Origin: Actinomycetes bacterium
GTDB taxonomy: Bacteria; Actinomycetota; Acidimicrobiia; Acidimicrobiales; Aldehydirespiratoraceae
Assembly (NCBI GenBank): GCA_024276355.1
Contig: JAJRXJ010000298.1
Span: forward strand, 1 to 33,225
Direction of reading: 5' to 3'
Length of the DNA stretch: 33,225 nt
The notes beneath the pieces were generated by a model. The model saw nothing but the letters and a program-made list of their open reading frames with translations. It had not been told where the DNA came from and did not search any database. This document shows positions 1 to 8,015 of the stretch, piece by piece (position 1 is the stretch's first letter; each line of letters opens with the position of its first letter). The position numbers and the translations under genes are program-made.

Positions 1-306
1 GATCGCAGCCCCACTCCCGCGGCCACCCTCACACGGGCCAGGCGGATCGCCATCGACAACGGTGTCAACCACGCCTACACGGGAAACGTCCACGATCCCG
101 GCGGGCAGAGCACCACATGTGTCGAATGTGGTTCGACGTTGATCAGACGCGACGGCTACACACTCGACCGCTGGAACCTGACCGACGACGGACGCTGCAA
201 CAGCTGCGGTGCCTCCCTGGCCGGGGTGATCGACGGTCCGCCCGGCAATTGGGGACCTAGGCGTCAGCCGGTGAGAATGTCAGCACCGGGGAGGCCCCGA
301 CCATGA
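1..306 (+). CDS. amrS: AmmeMemoRadiSam system radical SAM protein AmrS, C-terminal part
   Basis: Only the last 101 codons lie in the window; the gene starts upstream, so the radical SAM CxxxCxxC motif is not visible. The visible part reads GVNHAYTGNVHDP, followed by two CxxC pairs (CVEC at visible residues 40-43, CNSC at 66-69). This matches the C-terminal tail of radical SAM proteins of the AmmeMemoRadiSam system, where the cysteines look like a zinc ribbon. The stop TGA (304-306) overlaps the ATG of the next gene in a 4-base ATGA, so the two are translationally coupled. The next two genes are the other partners of the same system, which makes the call firm despite truncation. The reaction of this enzyme group is not established. 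Confidence 0.85.
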   Translation, partial: DRSPTPAATLTRARRIAIDNGVNHAYTGNVHDPGGQSTTCVECGSTLIRRDGYTLDRWNLTDDGRCNSCGASLAGVIDGPPGNWGPRRQPVRMSAPGRPRP

Positions 307-1106
307 GTCCCACACAGCGTCGAGTGAGGCCACCGGTTGTGGCCGGCACGTTCTACCCGTCGAATCGCGAGGTTCTCGAGGCCGAGATCGCGAGGTCGTT
401 TCGCCAAGCGGTCCCCGCCGATCCCGACATTGTGCCTCGCGCCCTTGTGGTACCACACGCGGGCTACGTCTACTCCGGGGCCATCGCGGCGTCGGCATTT
501 TCCCTGCTCGATCCGATACGTCACGACATCAGCCGGGTGGTGCTCCTCGGCCCGAGCCACCGGGTCTACCTCGACGGGATCGGGGTCACCTCAGCCGATG
601 CATGGGACACCCCCTTGGGACGCGTGGCCATCGACGACGAGCTCCGCTCGACCGTGCTCGGATTCCCGTGGGTCCACGTCAACGACCGCGCCCACGCGCC
701 CGAGCACAGCCTGGAGGTGGAGGTGCCGTTCTTGCAGACCGTGCTCGACGACTTCACCCTGCTGCCCCTGGTCGTCGGCGAGACCGACCCGTCGGAGGTA
801 TCCGACACGATCGATGCCGTATGGGACACCCCAGGGACGATCGTCGTCGTGAGCACCGACCTGTCCCACTATCTACCCCACGGAGAGGCCGTCAGCCGCG
901 ACAATTCCACCGCCCGACACATCCTCGCCATGGACCCGACCCGGATCGGGGACCACGACGCCTGCGGTTGCCGGCCCCTGCGAGGCCTGCTCCGATCAGC
1001 CAAGAACCGGGGCCTCACCGTTCACCAGCTCGATCTTCGCAACTCCGGCGATACCGCCGGCGACAAGGAAAGGGTGGTTGGCTATGGAGCCTTCGCAGTT
1101 TCCTGA
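303..1106 (+). CDS. amrB: MEMO1-family protein AmrB of the AmmeMemoRadiSam system
   Basis: A 267-residue cytoplasmic protein of the MEMO family, which is related to nonheme-iron extradiol dioxygenases (LigB fold). Visible family motifs are PHAGYVYSG (H52), LGPSHR (H86), EHSLEVEVPFLQ (134-145), STDLSHY (184-190) and a cysteine at 221 in DACGCRPLRGLL. The two histidines and a cysteine correspond to the metal ligands described for human MEMO1 (H49, H81, C244); the exact cysteine alignment is inferred. The C-terminal NSGDTAGDKERVVGYGAF is also typical. The start overlaps the amrS stop by ATGA, and the end overlaps amrA by 23 bases, so the three genes form one unit. Length is normal for the family. 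Function in bacteria is unknown. Confidence 0.93.
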   Translation: MSPTQRRVRPPVVAGTFYPSNREVLEAEIARSFRQAVPADPDIVPRALVVPHAGYVYSGAIAASAFSLLDPIRHDISRVVLLGPSHRVYLDGIGVTSADAWDTPLGRVAIDDELRSTVLGFPWVHVNDRAHAPEHSLEVEVPFLQTVLDDFTLLPLVVGETDPSEVSDTIDAVWDTPGTIVVVSTDLSHYLPHGEAVSRDNSTARHILAMDPTRIGDHDACGCRPLRGLLRSAKNRGLTVHQLDLRNSGDTAGDKERVVGYGAFAVS

Positions 1107-1695
1107 GCCGGTCGCTCCCGACATTCCTCCTGAGGCCGGCGAACTGCTGCTCGACCTGGCGGAGGCAGCCATCGCCGACGGACTCGCCGGCCGCTCCACG
1201 CAGCCGGCCGACCTCCACCGCCTACCCGACGTTCTGGGGGAGCCCCACGCCACGTTCGTGAGCGTCCACGTCGACGGTCAGCTCAACGGCTGCATCGGCA
1301 TGCTCGAATCCACCGACCCGCTCGCCCATGAGGTTCAGCGCATGGCCCGATCCGCGGCGTTCGCGGACCCGAGGCTGCCCCCGCTTCGGCCCGACGAATT
1401 CGACCGCTGCGAACTGGAGGTATCGGTTCTGTCGGCCATGCAGCCGATCAGCGCCTCGTCACGTGCTGAGCTGCTCTCACGAATACGACCGCGTGTCGAC
1501 GGCCTGGTACTCAGCCTGGGCAACCATCGTGGCTTGTTCCTGCCTGTCGTCTGGGACCAACTTCCCGACCCCGACGAGTTCCTGGATCACCTTCACCTCA
1601 AGGCCGGTCTGTCTCCCGGCGGATGGAATCCGGCTATGCGATTCGAACGTTTCGTCGCCCGTGAGTTCTCCCGGCGTCGTTCGGTCAGACCCTGA
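1084..1695 (+). CDS. amrA: AMMECR1-domain protein AmrA
   Basis: A 203-residue AMMECR1-domain protein, third member of the AmmeMemoRadiSam set. Family features are LNGCIG (residues 68-73, with the conserved cysteine), LEVSVLS, the GLFLPVVW segment and the C-terminal FLDHLHLKAGL plus GGWNP. ATG 1084 is preferred over an in-frame TTG at 1078, because AAGGAAAGG (1065-1073) sits 10 bases before the ATG but only 4 before the TTG. The gene begins inside amrB and is probably the last gene of the operon; the next gene is convergent and its end overlaps by 11 bases. AMMECR1 proteins have no proven biochemical activity, though the fold and the conserved cysteine suggest binding or transfer chemistry. 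Confidence 0.92.
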   Translation: MEPSQFPEPVAPDIPPEAGELLLDLAEAAIADGLAGRSTQPADLHRLPDVLGEPHATFVSVHVDGQLNGCIGMLESTDPLAHEVQRMARSAAFADPRLPPLRPDEFDRCELEVSVLSAMQPISASSRAELLSRIRPRVDGLVLSLGNHRGLFLPVVWDQLPDPDEFLDHLHLKAGLSPGGWNPAMRFERFVAREFSRRRSVRP

Positions 1696-2242
1696 AGGTG
1701 GGGGCTCCGTCCTCGAGCTGAACTCCGAGCGAGTTGAGGGCCATCGACACCAAGTTGTATTGGCCCACGGTGAAGATCAGGTCGAGAATCTGTTCGGTGG
1801 TCATCGACTCGGCCAGTTCGGCCCACACCTCATCGGTTATGAACGCGTCTCGGAGAAGATCGTCTGCCGCTCGCAGCACGGCCCGATCGGCGGGGTTCCA
1901 GCCCTCGGCCTCCGGGCCGGCCTGAATCCGTCTGATCTCCTCGTCGGTGAACCCGCACTCGCGAGCGATCTCGACGTGTTGACCCCACTCGTATTCGGCC
2001 CGACACACCCAACCCACGCGAAGGATGGCCAACTCGCGTACCCGCGCCGACAGGGTCGACTTCACCAGCACGTGGGTGGCGAACACCATCCATCGTCGGG
2101 CCAGGTCGGCGTGGTTGGCAACGGTGCGGAAGATTCCCAGGACCTCCCCGTCGGGGCGTCTGAGACGATCGAAGAGCTGCTGCTGGGCCTCGTCGGCCTC
2201 TTCGTCGCTGACCGGTTGAACACGGGGATGATCGAGTCGCAT
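1685..2242 (-). CDS. Carboxymuconolactone decarboxylase (CMD/AhpD-like) family protein
   Basis: A 185-residue protein of the CMD family. Its core reads RELAILRVGWVCRAEYEW followed by H89, with C80 and H89 as the likely catalytic or redox pair. This is the single-cysteine variant CxxEYEWxxH rather than the CxxC of AhpD peroxidase-partner proteins. The start is ATG 2242, opening MRLDHPRVQP; in-frame codons further upstream run into the divergent transporter and read as non-coding. The gene ends inside amrA (11-base convergent overlap) and is divergent from the MFS gene. Family members include gamma-carboxymuconolactone decarboxylase and alkylhydroperoxidase-like proteins. Nothing here fixes the substrate. 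Confidence 0.88.
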   Translation of the reverse strand: MRLDHPRVQPVSDEEADEAQQQLFDRLRRPDGEVLGIFRTVANHADLARRWMVFATHVLVKSTLSARVRELAILRVGWVCRAEYEWGQHVEIARECGFTDEEIRRIQAGPEAEGWNPADRAVLRAADDLLRDAFITDEVWAELAESMTTEQILDLIFTVGQYNLVSMALNSLGVQLEDGAPTFRV

Positions 2243-2279
2243 GACCGGCGATGATGTCACACTTGGGCGCGTGACCGGA

Positions 2280-3533
2280 ATGCCGAACCTCGATGCGAAC
2301 AAGCCGTCGGTTCGGTCGACCCTCGCCGCAACCTGGGCGCTGCTCGGAGGCGTCTTGTTCCTGATGGTCGGCAACGGCCTTCAGTCAACGCTTCTTGGGG
2401 TCAGGTCCACCCTCGAAGGGTTCGACACCGTTGCCATCGGCGTGATCATGGCCAGCTACTACGCCGGATTTCTGATCGGTTGCCGAGCAACGTTCGTCGC
2501 CCTTTCGCGCGTGGGTCACATCCGGGTGTTCGCGGCGTTCGCGTCGTTGGCATCGGCAGCGGTTCTGTTCCACAGTCTTTGGCTCAACCCGGTCAGCTGG
2601 ACCCTGATGCGCTTCGCCACCGGATTCTGCATGGCCGGTCTGTTCGTGGTCTCGGAGAGTTGGCTGAACGACCGGGCCACCAACACCACCCGCGGAACGA
2701 TCATGTCGGCCTACATGGTGGTGGCCACGGGCGGCACCGCGGTGGGTCAACTCATGCTCAACGTGGCCGATCCCGCGAGTTTCAAACTGTTCGTGATCGC
2801 CAGCGCTCTCGTCTCGGTCTCGCTCGTTCCCATGGCCTTGTCAGCGCAGAGCTCACCGCCGATCGCCGAGCCCGAACCGATGTCGTTTCGCGAGATGCGG
2901 GCCACCATCCAGACCGGGCTGATCGCCATTTTCCTGGCCGGGCTCGCGGGCGGGACCATCGGTGGGCTGGCTGCCGTCCATGCCGTGCAGGTCGGAATGT
3001 CCACTGCCCAGATCTCCATATTCGTCACCGCTGTGGTCGTGGGCGCGGTGGTGTTTCAGATTCCTCTCGGCACCATCTCCGACCGGGTCCCACGACGACC
3101 GGTGATGCTCGCCACCGCCGTCGCCGCCACCTTCTTGTCTCTCGGGGGCTTGGTGGCCCCTGACACCGGTTGGATTCCCACGCTTCTGATTCTGGGCGTC
3201 GGCGGTGCCTCCTACCCGCTCTACAGCCTCTCAGTCGCCTACTCCAACGACTGGATACCGGACGAGAAACGGGCTGGGGCAGCGAGCCTGCTGATCATGA
3301 CCAACGGGGTTGGCGCCACCATCGGCCCTCTCGTGGGAGCCGTCGCCATGCACTGGTGGGCTTCGGGCTTCTACTGGACTCTAACCGTGTCGTTCGCTCT
3401 GATGGCACTGTTTCTCGCTTTCAGGATCGTGGTCGAACCACCGGTTCCGGTCGGAGAGCAGTCACGGTTCGCACCCATCACCCAACGCTCCACGGCGGTG
3501 CTCTATCCCCAGGCCGAAGACAACGCCTCGTGA
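2280..3533 (+). CDS. MFS transporter, YcaD-like
   Basis: A roughly 417-residue polytopic membrane protein with about 12 hydrophobic segments. It resembles the YcaD-like subgroup of the major facilitator superfamily: an N-terminal LLGVRSTLEGF, then YYAGFLIGC, VGHIRVFAAF and TGFCMAGLFVVSESWLN, and a central DRVPRRPVM that matches the MFS loop motif. The substrate is unknown. The start is uncertain. ATG 2280 leaves about 14 residues before the first membrane segment and gives a short gap to the divergent gene at 2242. ATG 2241 would extend the protein by 13 residues, but its start codon would overlap that of the divergent gene. The C-terminus is convergent with the kinase gene, with three bases between them. 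Confidence 0.87.
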   Translation: MPNLDANKPSVRSTLAATWALLGGVLFLMVGNGLQSTLLGVRSTLEGFDTVAIGVIMASYYAGFLIGCRATFVALSRVGHIRVFAAFASLASAAVLFHSLWLNPVSWTLMRFATGFCMAGLFVVSESWLNDRATNTTRGTIMSAYMVVATGGTAVGQLMLNVADPASFKLFVIASALVSVSLVPMALSAQSSPPIAEPEPMSFREMRATIQTGLIAIFLAGLAGGTIGGLAAVHAVQVGMSTAQISIFVTAVVVGAVVFQIPLGTISDRVPRRPVMLATAVAATFLSLGGLVAPDTGWIPTLLILGVGGASYPLYSLSVAYSNDWIPDEKRAGAASLLIMTNGVGATIGPLVGAVAMHWWASGFYWTLTVSFALMALFLAFRIVVEPPVPVGEQSRFAPITQRSTAVLYPQAEDNAS

Positions 3534-3536
3534 GGA

Positions 3537-4961
3537 TCAGAGTCTCCTGACGGCGGCCTCGAACGCTTGGTATCGAGCCATGATCGACTCTCGCTGGTCG
3601 GCCTTCATCGATGGTCCGATCGGGTCGGGGACGACCCCGCTGTCGTTGTCCATGGCGAATCCCACCGAGCTCGCCGCCAGCATGGCCGCCCCTCGCAGTG
3701 TGGTTTCGGGATCGGCGGCCGGATGCACGGTGCGACCGGTGAGGTCGGCCACCGCGGCCAGCATGTGGCGGCTTCTGCTGAGGCCTCCGTCGACGATGAC
3801 CGTGTCGCCCACGTTGATGGTGTCGGCGATGATGGCCACGCGCGCCGCGATTCCCTGCACCGCGCCGGCCACCAGATCGGCCGCGGTCGTGTCGAGGCAG
3901 ATCTCACCAATCAAGCCCCGAGCCTCCGGGTCGAGTGCCGGCGACCCCAGGCCCGACAACGCCGGTACGAACCCGACGGGACTCCGCGACCCGGCGACAA
4001 CACGATCGAGCGCCGACGGCTCCGCCAGCAGTCCGACGGACACCAACCATTCGATGGTCGCACCGGCGGTGTTGACCGAACCTTCCAGACAGAACTGATC
4101 CGGCGGAGCCGACGGACCATCAAGGCGCCACAGAGGCAGGGCGTAGGTTCCGTCGGGGGCGGCGGCCACGGTGGAGCCGGTGCTCAGGTCGAGCATCGCC
4201 GAGGTGCCAAGAGTGAGTTTGGCGGCACCTGCCGTCAGGCCGTGGGCGAAGCCGGCCGCCTGCTGATCACCGGCTCTGGCCGCCACCGGGACCGGAGAAC
4301 CCAGCAGGTCTGCCGGCATGGCTCCGGCAAGTTTGTTGGTCGCGGCCACGGTGGGAAGCAGCGAAACGTCGGCACCGAACATCTCGACGACGAAGTCGGA
4401 CCAGTCACCCGATGCAAGGTCGTAGAAACCGGTGGCACCGGCATTCGACGGGTCGGTCACGAACGACCGCTCCGCGGTGAGGGCGTGGGTGAGCCACGAG
4501 TCGACGGTGCCGATCCTGAGCGTCCCCGCCTGCCGGGCTTCCTTGACCCCATCGTCGTTCTGGAGCAGCCACTCGACCTTCGAACATGACGCCGATGTGT
4601 TGAGCGGGATTCCGTTGGCCCGAAACTCGGCCACGCGCGCCGCGGTACGGGTGTCCTGCCACCCGATCGCGGGCCGCAATGGAAACCCGGTGGCCGAATC
4701 CCACGCAACCACGGTCGACCGCTGGTTGGCGATACCCACCGCCGCCACATCGTCGGGTGACAGCCGAGAGTCGGCCAGTGCCCTGAGGAGAAGATCAACC
4801 GACACGTCGCGCATCTCGATCGGGTCCTGTTCGACGGCACCGTCGAACGGATAGCTGATCGAGAGTCGCTTCTGGGCAACGGCAACCCGCGTTCCCTCCG
4901 AGTCGAACAGCCCCACGCGGATGCTGGTCGTGCCGACGTCGATCCCGGCGACAACCGTCAT
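3537..4961 (-). CDS. FGGY-family carbohydrate kinase, glycerol kinase-like with altered substrate pocket
   Basis: A 474-residue FGGY kinase closest in motif layout to glycerol kinase: phosphate-binding GIDVGTTSIRVGLFD at the N-terminus, NQRSTVVAWD (79-88), IGWQDTRT (99-106), GDQQAA (231-236, catalytic D232), EGSVNTAGATIEWL and SGLGSPALDPEARG. Against the E. coli GlpK sequence recalled from memory, R83, W103 and D245 are kept (R81, W101, D232). Three other glycerol contacts are changed: E84 to S82, Y135 to S123 and F270 to M256. The substrate may therefore not be glycerol. The ATG overlaps the stop of the upstream flavoenzyme in a 4-base ATGA, so it is the last gene of the operon after doxX, glpD and the alkyl-DHAP synthase-like gene. 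Automated annotation would probably say glpK. Confidence 0.85.
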   Translation of the reverse strand: MTVVAGIDVGTTSIRVGLFDSEGTRVAVAQKRLSISYPFDGAVEQDPIEMRDVSVDLLLRALADSRLSPDDVAAVGIANQRSTVVAWDSATGFPLRPAIGWQDTRTAARVAEFRANGIPLNTSASCSKVEWLLQNDDGVKEARQAGTLRIGTVDSWLTHALTAERSFVTDPSNAGATGFYDLASGDWSDFVVEMFGADVSLLPTVAATNKLAGAMPADLLGSPVPVAARAGDQQAAGFAHGLTAGAAKLTLGTSAMLDLSTGSTVAAAPDGTYALPLWRLDGPSAPPDQFCLEGSVNTAGATIEWLVSVGLLAEPSALDRVVAGSRSPVGFVPALSGLGSPALDPEARGLIGEICLDTTAADLVAGAVQGIAARVAIIADTINVGDTVIVDGGLSRSRHMLAAVADLTGRTVHPAADPETTLRGAAMLAASSVGFAMDNDSGVVPDPIGPSMKADQRESIMARYQAFEAAVRRL

Positions 4962-6361
4962 GGGGTGTCGTCGCCGATCAGCACTCCGGGGTTCATCAGA
5001 CCATTGGGGTCGAGGGCCCGCTTGATCGAACGAAGCATGTCGAGGCCGGTCTCTCCCAGTTCGACCGCCATCCAGTCGCGTCTCACACGTCCGACGCCGT
5101 GATGGTGGGCCAACCCGGCCCCCACTTCGGCAGCCGCCTCCATGGCCGCCCGCCAACATTGGTCGTAGGTGGAGACAAAATCGCCGCGTTCGGCGGGCAT
5201 GGCTGCGAAAGTGAAATAGAGGTTGGCACCGGATCGGTAACTGTGGGAGGTATGGGCGGTGGCCGCGATGACCCCGGGCACAGCCGAGATTGCCTCGGTG
5301 ACCGCCTTGTAGAGCGCCGGCAGTCTGGTCCAGTCGGTGGCCACCTCGATGGTGTCGGCCAGCACGCCTTGGCTCAGCAGTTCCTCCCACGACGGCACCG
5401 AGTTGCGCGAGTCGAACCAGGCGTCGACCACATCGGCGGCTGCCGCCACACCTCCGTGGGAGACGCATACCTTCTCGGCCGCCGCGGCCTGCAGCGGGGC
5501 CAGCCCCGGGGGGCCTTCGTGGAGGAAGATCAACATGGCGTTGCCTTTCGGCAGTTGATCCCTGAAGTGGCGCCACGATTCGCGACCGTCGTAGAGGCGG
5601 ACCACCGGAGGGCGCCACCCCGGCCGTATGACCTCGCGGATCGCTTCGAGCCCGGCCTCGAAGTCATCGAAATGGAATGCCTGCCTGACCCCGGGTTCGG
5701 GGAGCGGGCGAAGCGAGAAGGTGACCTCGGTGACAATGCCCATGGTGCCTTCGCCTCCAAGGAACAGTTGGCGAAGATCGGGCCCGGCCGAGGCTCTTGG
5801 GGTGGCACGGCTTCGGTAGATGGAACCATCCGGCAGGACCGCCTTGAGCGAATGCACTACATCCTCGGTGTTGCCATAAGCCGTTGAATACTGCCCGGAA
5901 GCCCGGGTGGCCACCCACCCTCCCACGGTCGAGAGCTCGATCGACTGTGGCCAGTTTCCGATCGTGAGCCCTTCGGCCTGCACGAGCATCTCGGCTTCGT
6001 AGCCGTTGGTGCCGGCACCGAACGTGGCCAACAGATTGTGGGAATCGAGTGAGCGCATCCCGGTCATGCGTTCGGTGCTGATCACCACCGAATCGGCCGA
6101 TGCCAGCACCCCGCCGACCACACCCGATCCGCCTCCCCTGGCGATCATCTTCACACCATGGGCACGGCAGATCTCCACCACCTGCGACATCTGTTGGGTG
6201 TCGGCCGGGGCCGCCACGGCAAGAGGAAGTTCGAGGTGGCCTTCTTCCCTGCGCATCTCGGAACGCATCCATGTGTCGCGGGCCCGCGCGGCACGCTCGG
6301 CGTCGCCGCGGATCAGACCGGTGTCGAGCACCCCTTCGAGCTGTTCGATCAGATCACTCAT
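4958..6361 (-). CDS. FAD-binding oxidase, alkyldihydroxyacetonephosphate synthase-like
   Basis: A 467-residue flavoprotein with a PCMH-type FAD domain (about 45-220) and a C-terminal FAD-linked oxidase domain. It closely follows the alkyl-DHAP synthase (AGPS) subgroup: ARGGGSGVVGG (74-84), ELSTVGGWVATRASGQYS, YGNTEDVV, GGEGTMGIVTE, and near the end SHSYRSGANLYFTF with HHHG (419-422). Counterparts of the AGPS catalytic residues are visible as R346, Y375 and H419-H421. AGPS swaps the acyl chain of acyl-DHAP for a fatty alcohol in ether-lipid synthesis. Related oxidases instead oxidise D-lactate or glycolate, so the activity is inferred. It is shorter than human AGPS (658 residues). It overlaps glpD by 8 bases and the kinase by 4. 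Confidence 0.87.
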   Translation of the reverse strand: MSDLIEQLEGVLDTGLIRGDAERAARARDTWMRSEMRREEGHLELPLAVAAPADTQQMSQVVEICRAHGVKMIARGGGSGVVGGVLASADSVVISTERMTGMRSLDSHNLLATFGAGTNGYEAEMLVQAEGLTIGNWPQSIELSTVGGWVATRASGQYSTAYGNTEDVVHSLKAVLPDGSIYRSRATPRASAGPDLRQLFLGGEGTMGIVTEVTFSLRPLPEPGVRQAFHFDDFEAGLEAIREVIRPGWRPPVVRLYDGRESWRHFRDQLPKGNAMLIFLHEGPPGLAPLQAAAAEKVCVSHGGVAAAADVVDAWFDSRNSVPSWEELLSQGVLADTIEVATDWTRLPALYKAVTEAISAVPGVIAATAHTSHSYRSGANLYFTFAAMPAERGDFVSTYDQCWRAAMEAAAEVGAGLAHHHGVGRVRRDWMAVELGETGLDMLRSIKRALDPNGLMNPGVLIGDDTP

Positions 6362-8012
6362 CGGATGTATCCGTTCCTGCGTGGTTGGTCATGAACGCCA
6401 TCTCATCGGCGAAATGTTGCTCGGTGGAGGCGATTTCGAACTTGCGCTGCTCGCTGCTCCAACCAAGTCTCGCGGCCATTCGGTCGGCAACCGCAATCGA
6501 CAACAGGGCTCGTTCGGCGGGTGCGAACCAGGCCGCTCTCGTGCGTCGGTAGACAACGTCTTCGAGCCTGGTAGCCGCCTCGATGTCGATGGCCCAGTCG
6601 ATCTCGCCGACAACCACACGTCCGTCCGTCACCACCGGTTCGGATCCCATCGCCAGCACGGAATCGCTGTCGGAGCCGTACAACCGCACGAGTCGTCGGG
6701 CGACCGGGGACGACACCCCGGTGCGGGTTTGAAGCCCCTCGGCCCAGGCTTCGAGATCGCGGCCAGTGCCGGCACCCGGTATCGCAGCATTTCCCGGGCC
6801 ACCGCGCAGGGATGTGCCGAGCGCCTTCCCGATCTGCTCGACGACCTCCTCGGCCATGTGTCGGAATCCGGTGAGTTTGCCGCCGGCAATGTTGATCATT
6901 CCTCCGGGCCCGACCCAAACTTCGTCCTTGCGGGAGATCTCCTTCGGGTCCTTCTTGTCCTGTGCGACCAACGGCCTCACTCCGGACCAGGCGGCGATCA
7001 CCTCGCTCGGATCGATCGGGTCGGTGTCGAAATAGCGGGTGATCGGATCGAGCAGATAGTCGATGTCGGTGGCATCGATCTCGGGCCACAGCGGACGGTT
7101 GCCGTTGTAGCTCGTGTCGGTGGTGCCGATGTAGACAACATCGCCTCGGGGGATGGCGAATATCGAACGCTTGTCGGTGGTGTTGAGAATCACGAGATTC
7201 TCGACCGGTAGACGCTCGCGAGGCAGGACCGCGTGGACGCCCTTGGAGAGGTGAAGACGGGTTCGCGGCGGGTCGACCTCCATGCGGGCGAGGCTTTCCA
7301 CCCACGGACCGGCGGCGTTCACGATGACGCTGCCGGCGACATCGACGACCCGTCCGCTGATGGCACATTCCGCGGTGACCCCGATGATCCGGCCCGCCTC
7401 CCGGCGAAGGCCGGTGACCCTCAGCATGTTGGCGGCGACGGCCCCGGTGGCCGCGGCGGCGCGCAGCACTCCGATGACGAGCCGGGCGTCGTCGGTGAGA
7501 TATTCGCGATAGGCGATCGCCCACCGGTAGCGGTCGGATCTCAGCAGCGGCTCCTCAACCGCCAGGTCGTCGGCATCCCAGGTGGTGTGGCGATCCCGGT
7601 CTTCGACCGCACCGAGTTTTTCGTAGGTTCCGATACCGGTCCGGAAAGTGGTCAGCGATGCCCTCCCCTTGGCCGGAACCACCATCCAGCACGGCTCCGC
7701 GAGATGTGGGGCCATCGCATGGACCGCTTTGCGTTCGAGTGCCGTGCGACGGACCAGGTTGACCTCGCCCATGGCCAGGTATCTCAACCCACCGTGAATC
7801 AGTTTCGAGGAGCGCGACGAGGTGCCGGCGGCGAAGTCGTCGGCTTCGATCACCGCCACGCTCAAGCCACGGGCGGAGGCATCACGGGCCACGCCGGCGC
7901 CGGTGATGCCGCCTCCGATCACGACTACGTCGAACGACTCTGATTCGAGGGTGTCGAGAAGACCGTCACGTGAGCTCGGCGTGAGAGTCGCCGTGGAGTC
8001 GGCCATGGTCAA
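6354..8012 (-). CDS. glpD: Glycerol-3-phosphate dehydrogenase (FAD-dependent)
   Basis: A 552-residue FAD-dependent glycerol-3-phosphate dehydrogenase, which oxidises sn-glycerol-3-phosphate to dihydroxyacetone phosphate and passes electrons to quinone at the membrane. The dinucleotide-binding motif VVIGGGITGAGVARDA is near residue 30, followed by TSSRSSKLIHGGLRYL, then SIFAIPRGDVVYIGTTD, SGVRPL, and INIAGGKLTGFRHMAEE, which carry the substrate-contact arginines and lysine of the family. The C-terminal domain has the usual VVYRRTRAAWF helix. Length is normal. It starts three bases after the doxX stop and overlaps the alkyl-DHAP synthase-like gene by 8 bases. Its product DHAP is the backbone that the downstream enzyme family uses, which may explain the grouping. 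Confidence 0.95.
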   Translation of the reverse strand: MTMADSTATLTPSSRDGLLDTLESESFDVVVIGGGITGAGVARDASARGLSVAVIEADDFAAGTSSRSSKLIHGGLRYLAMGEVNLVRRTALERKAVHAMAPHLAEPCWMVVPAKGRASLTTFRTGIGTYEKLGAVEDRDRHTTWDADDLAVEEPLLRSDRYRWAIAYREYLTDDARLVIGVLRAAAATGAVAANMLRVTGLRREAGRIIGVTAECAISGRVVDVAGSVIVNAAGPWVESLARMEVDPPRTRLHLSKGVHAVLPRERLPVENLVILNTTDKRSIFAIPRGDVVYIGTTDTSYNGNRPLWPEIDATDIDYLLDPITRYFDTDPIDPSEVIAAWSGVRPLVAQDKKDPKEISRKDEVWVGPGGMINIAGGKLTGFRHMAEEVVEQIGKALGTSLRGGPGNAAIPGAGTGRDLEAWAEGLQTRTGVSSPVARRLVRLYGSDSDSVLAMGSEPVVTDGRVVVGEIDWAIDIEAATRLEDVVYRRTRAAWFAPAERALLSIAVADRMAARLGWSSEQRKFEIASTEQHFADEMAFMTNHAGTDTSDE

Positions 8013-8015
8013 GGA

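Noticed and set aside
4962-5618. N-terminal extension of the FGGY kinase
   Set aside because: The open frame continues 219 codons upstream, but that part is Arg/Gly-rich and antisense-like over the AGPS-like gene. The ATG at 4961 starts directly at the nucleotide-binding motif.
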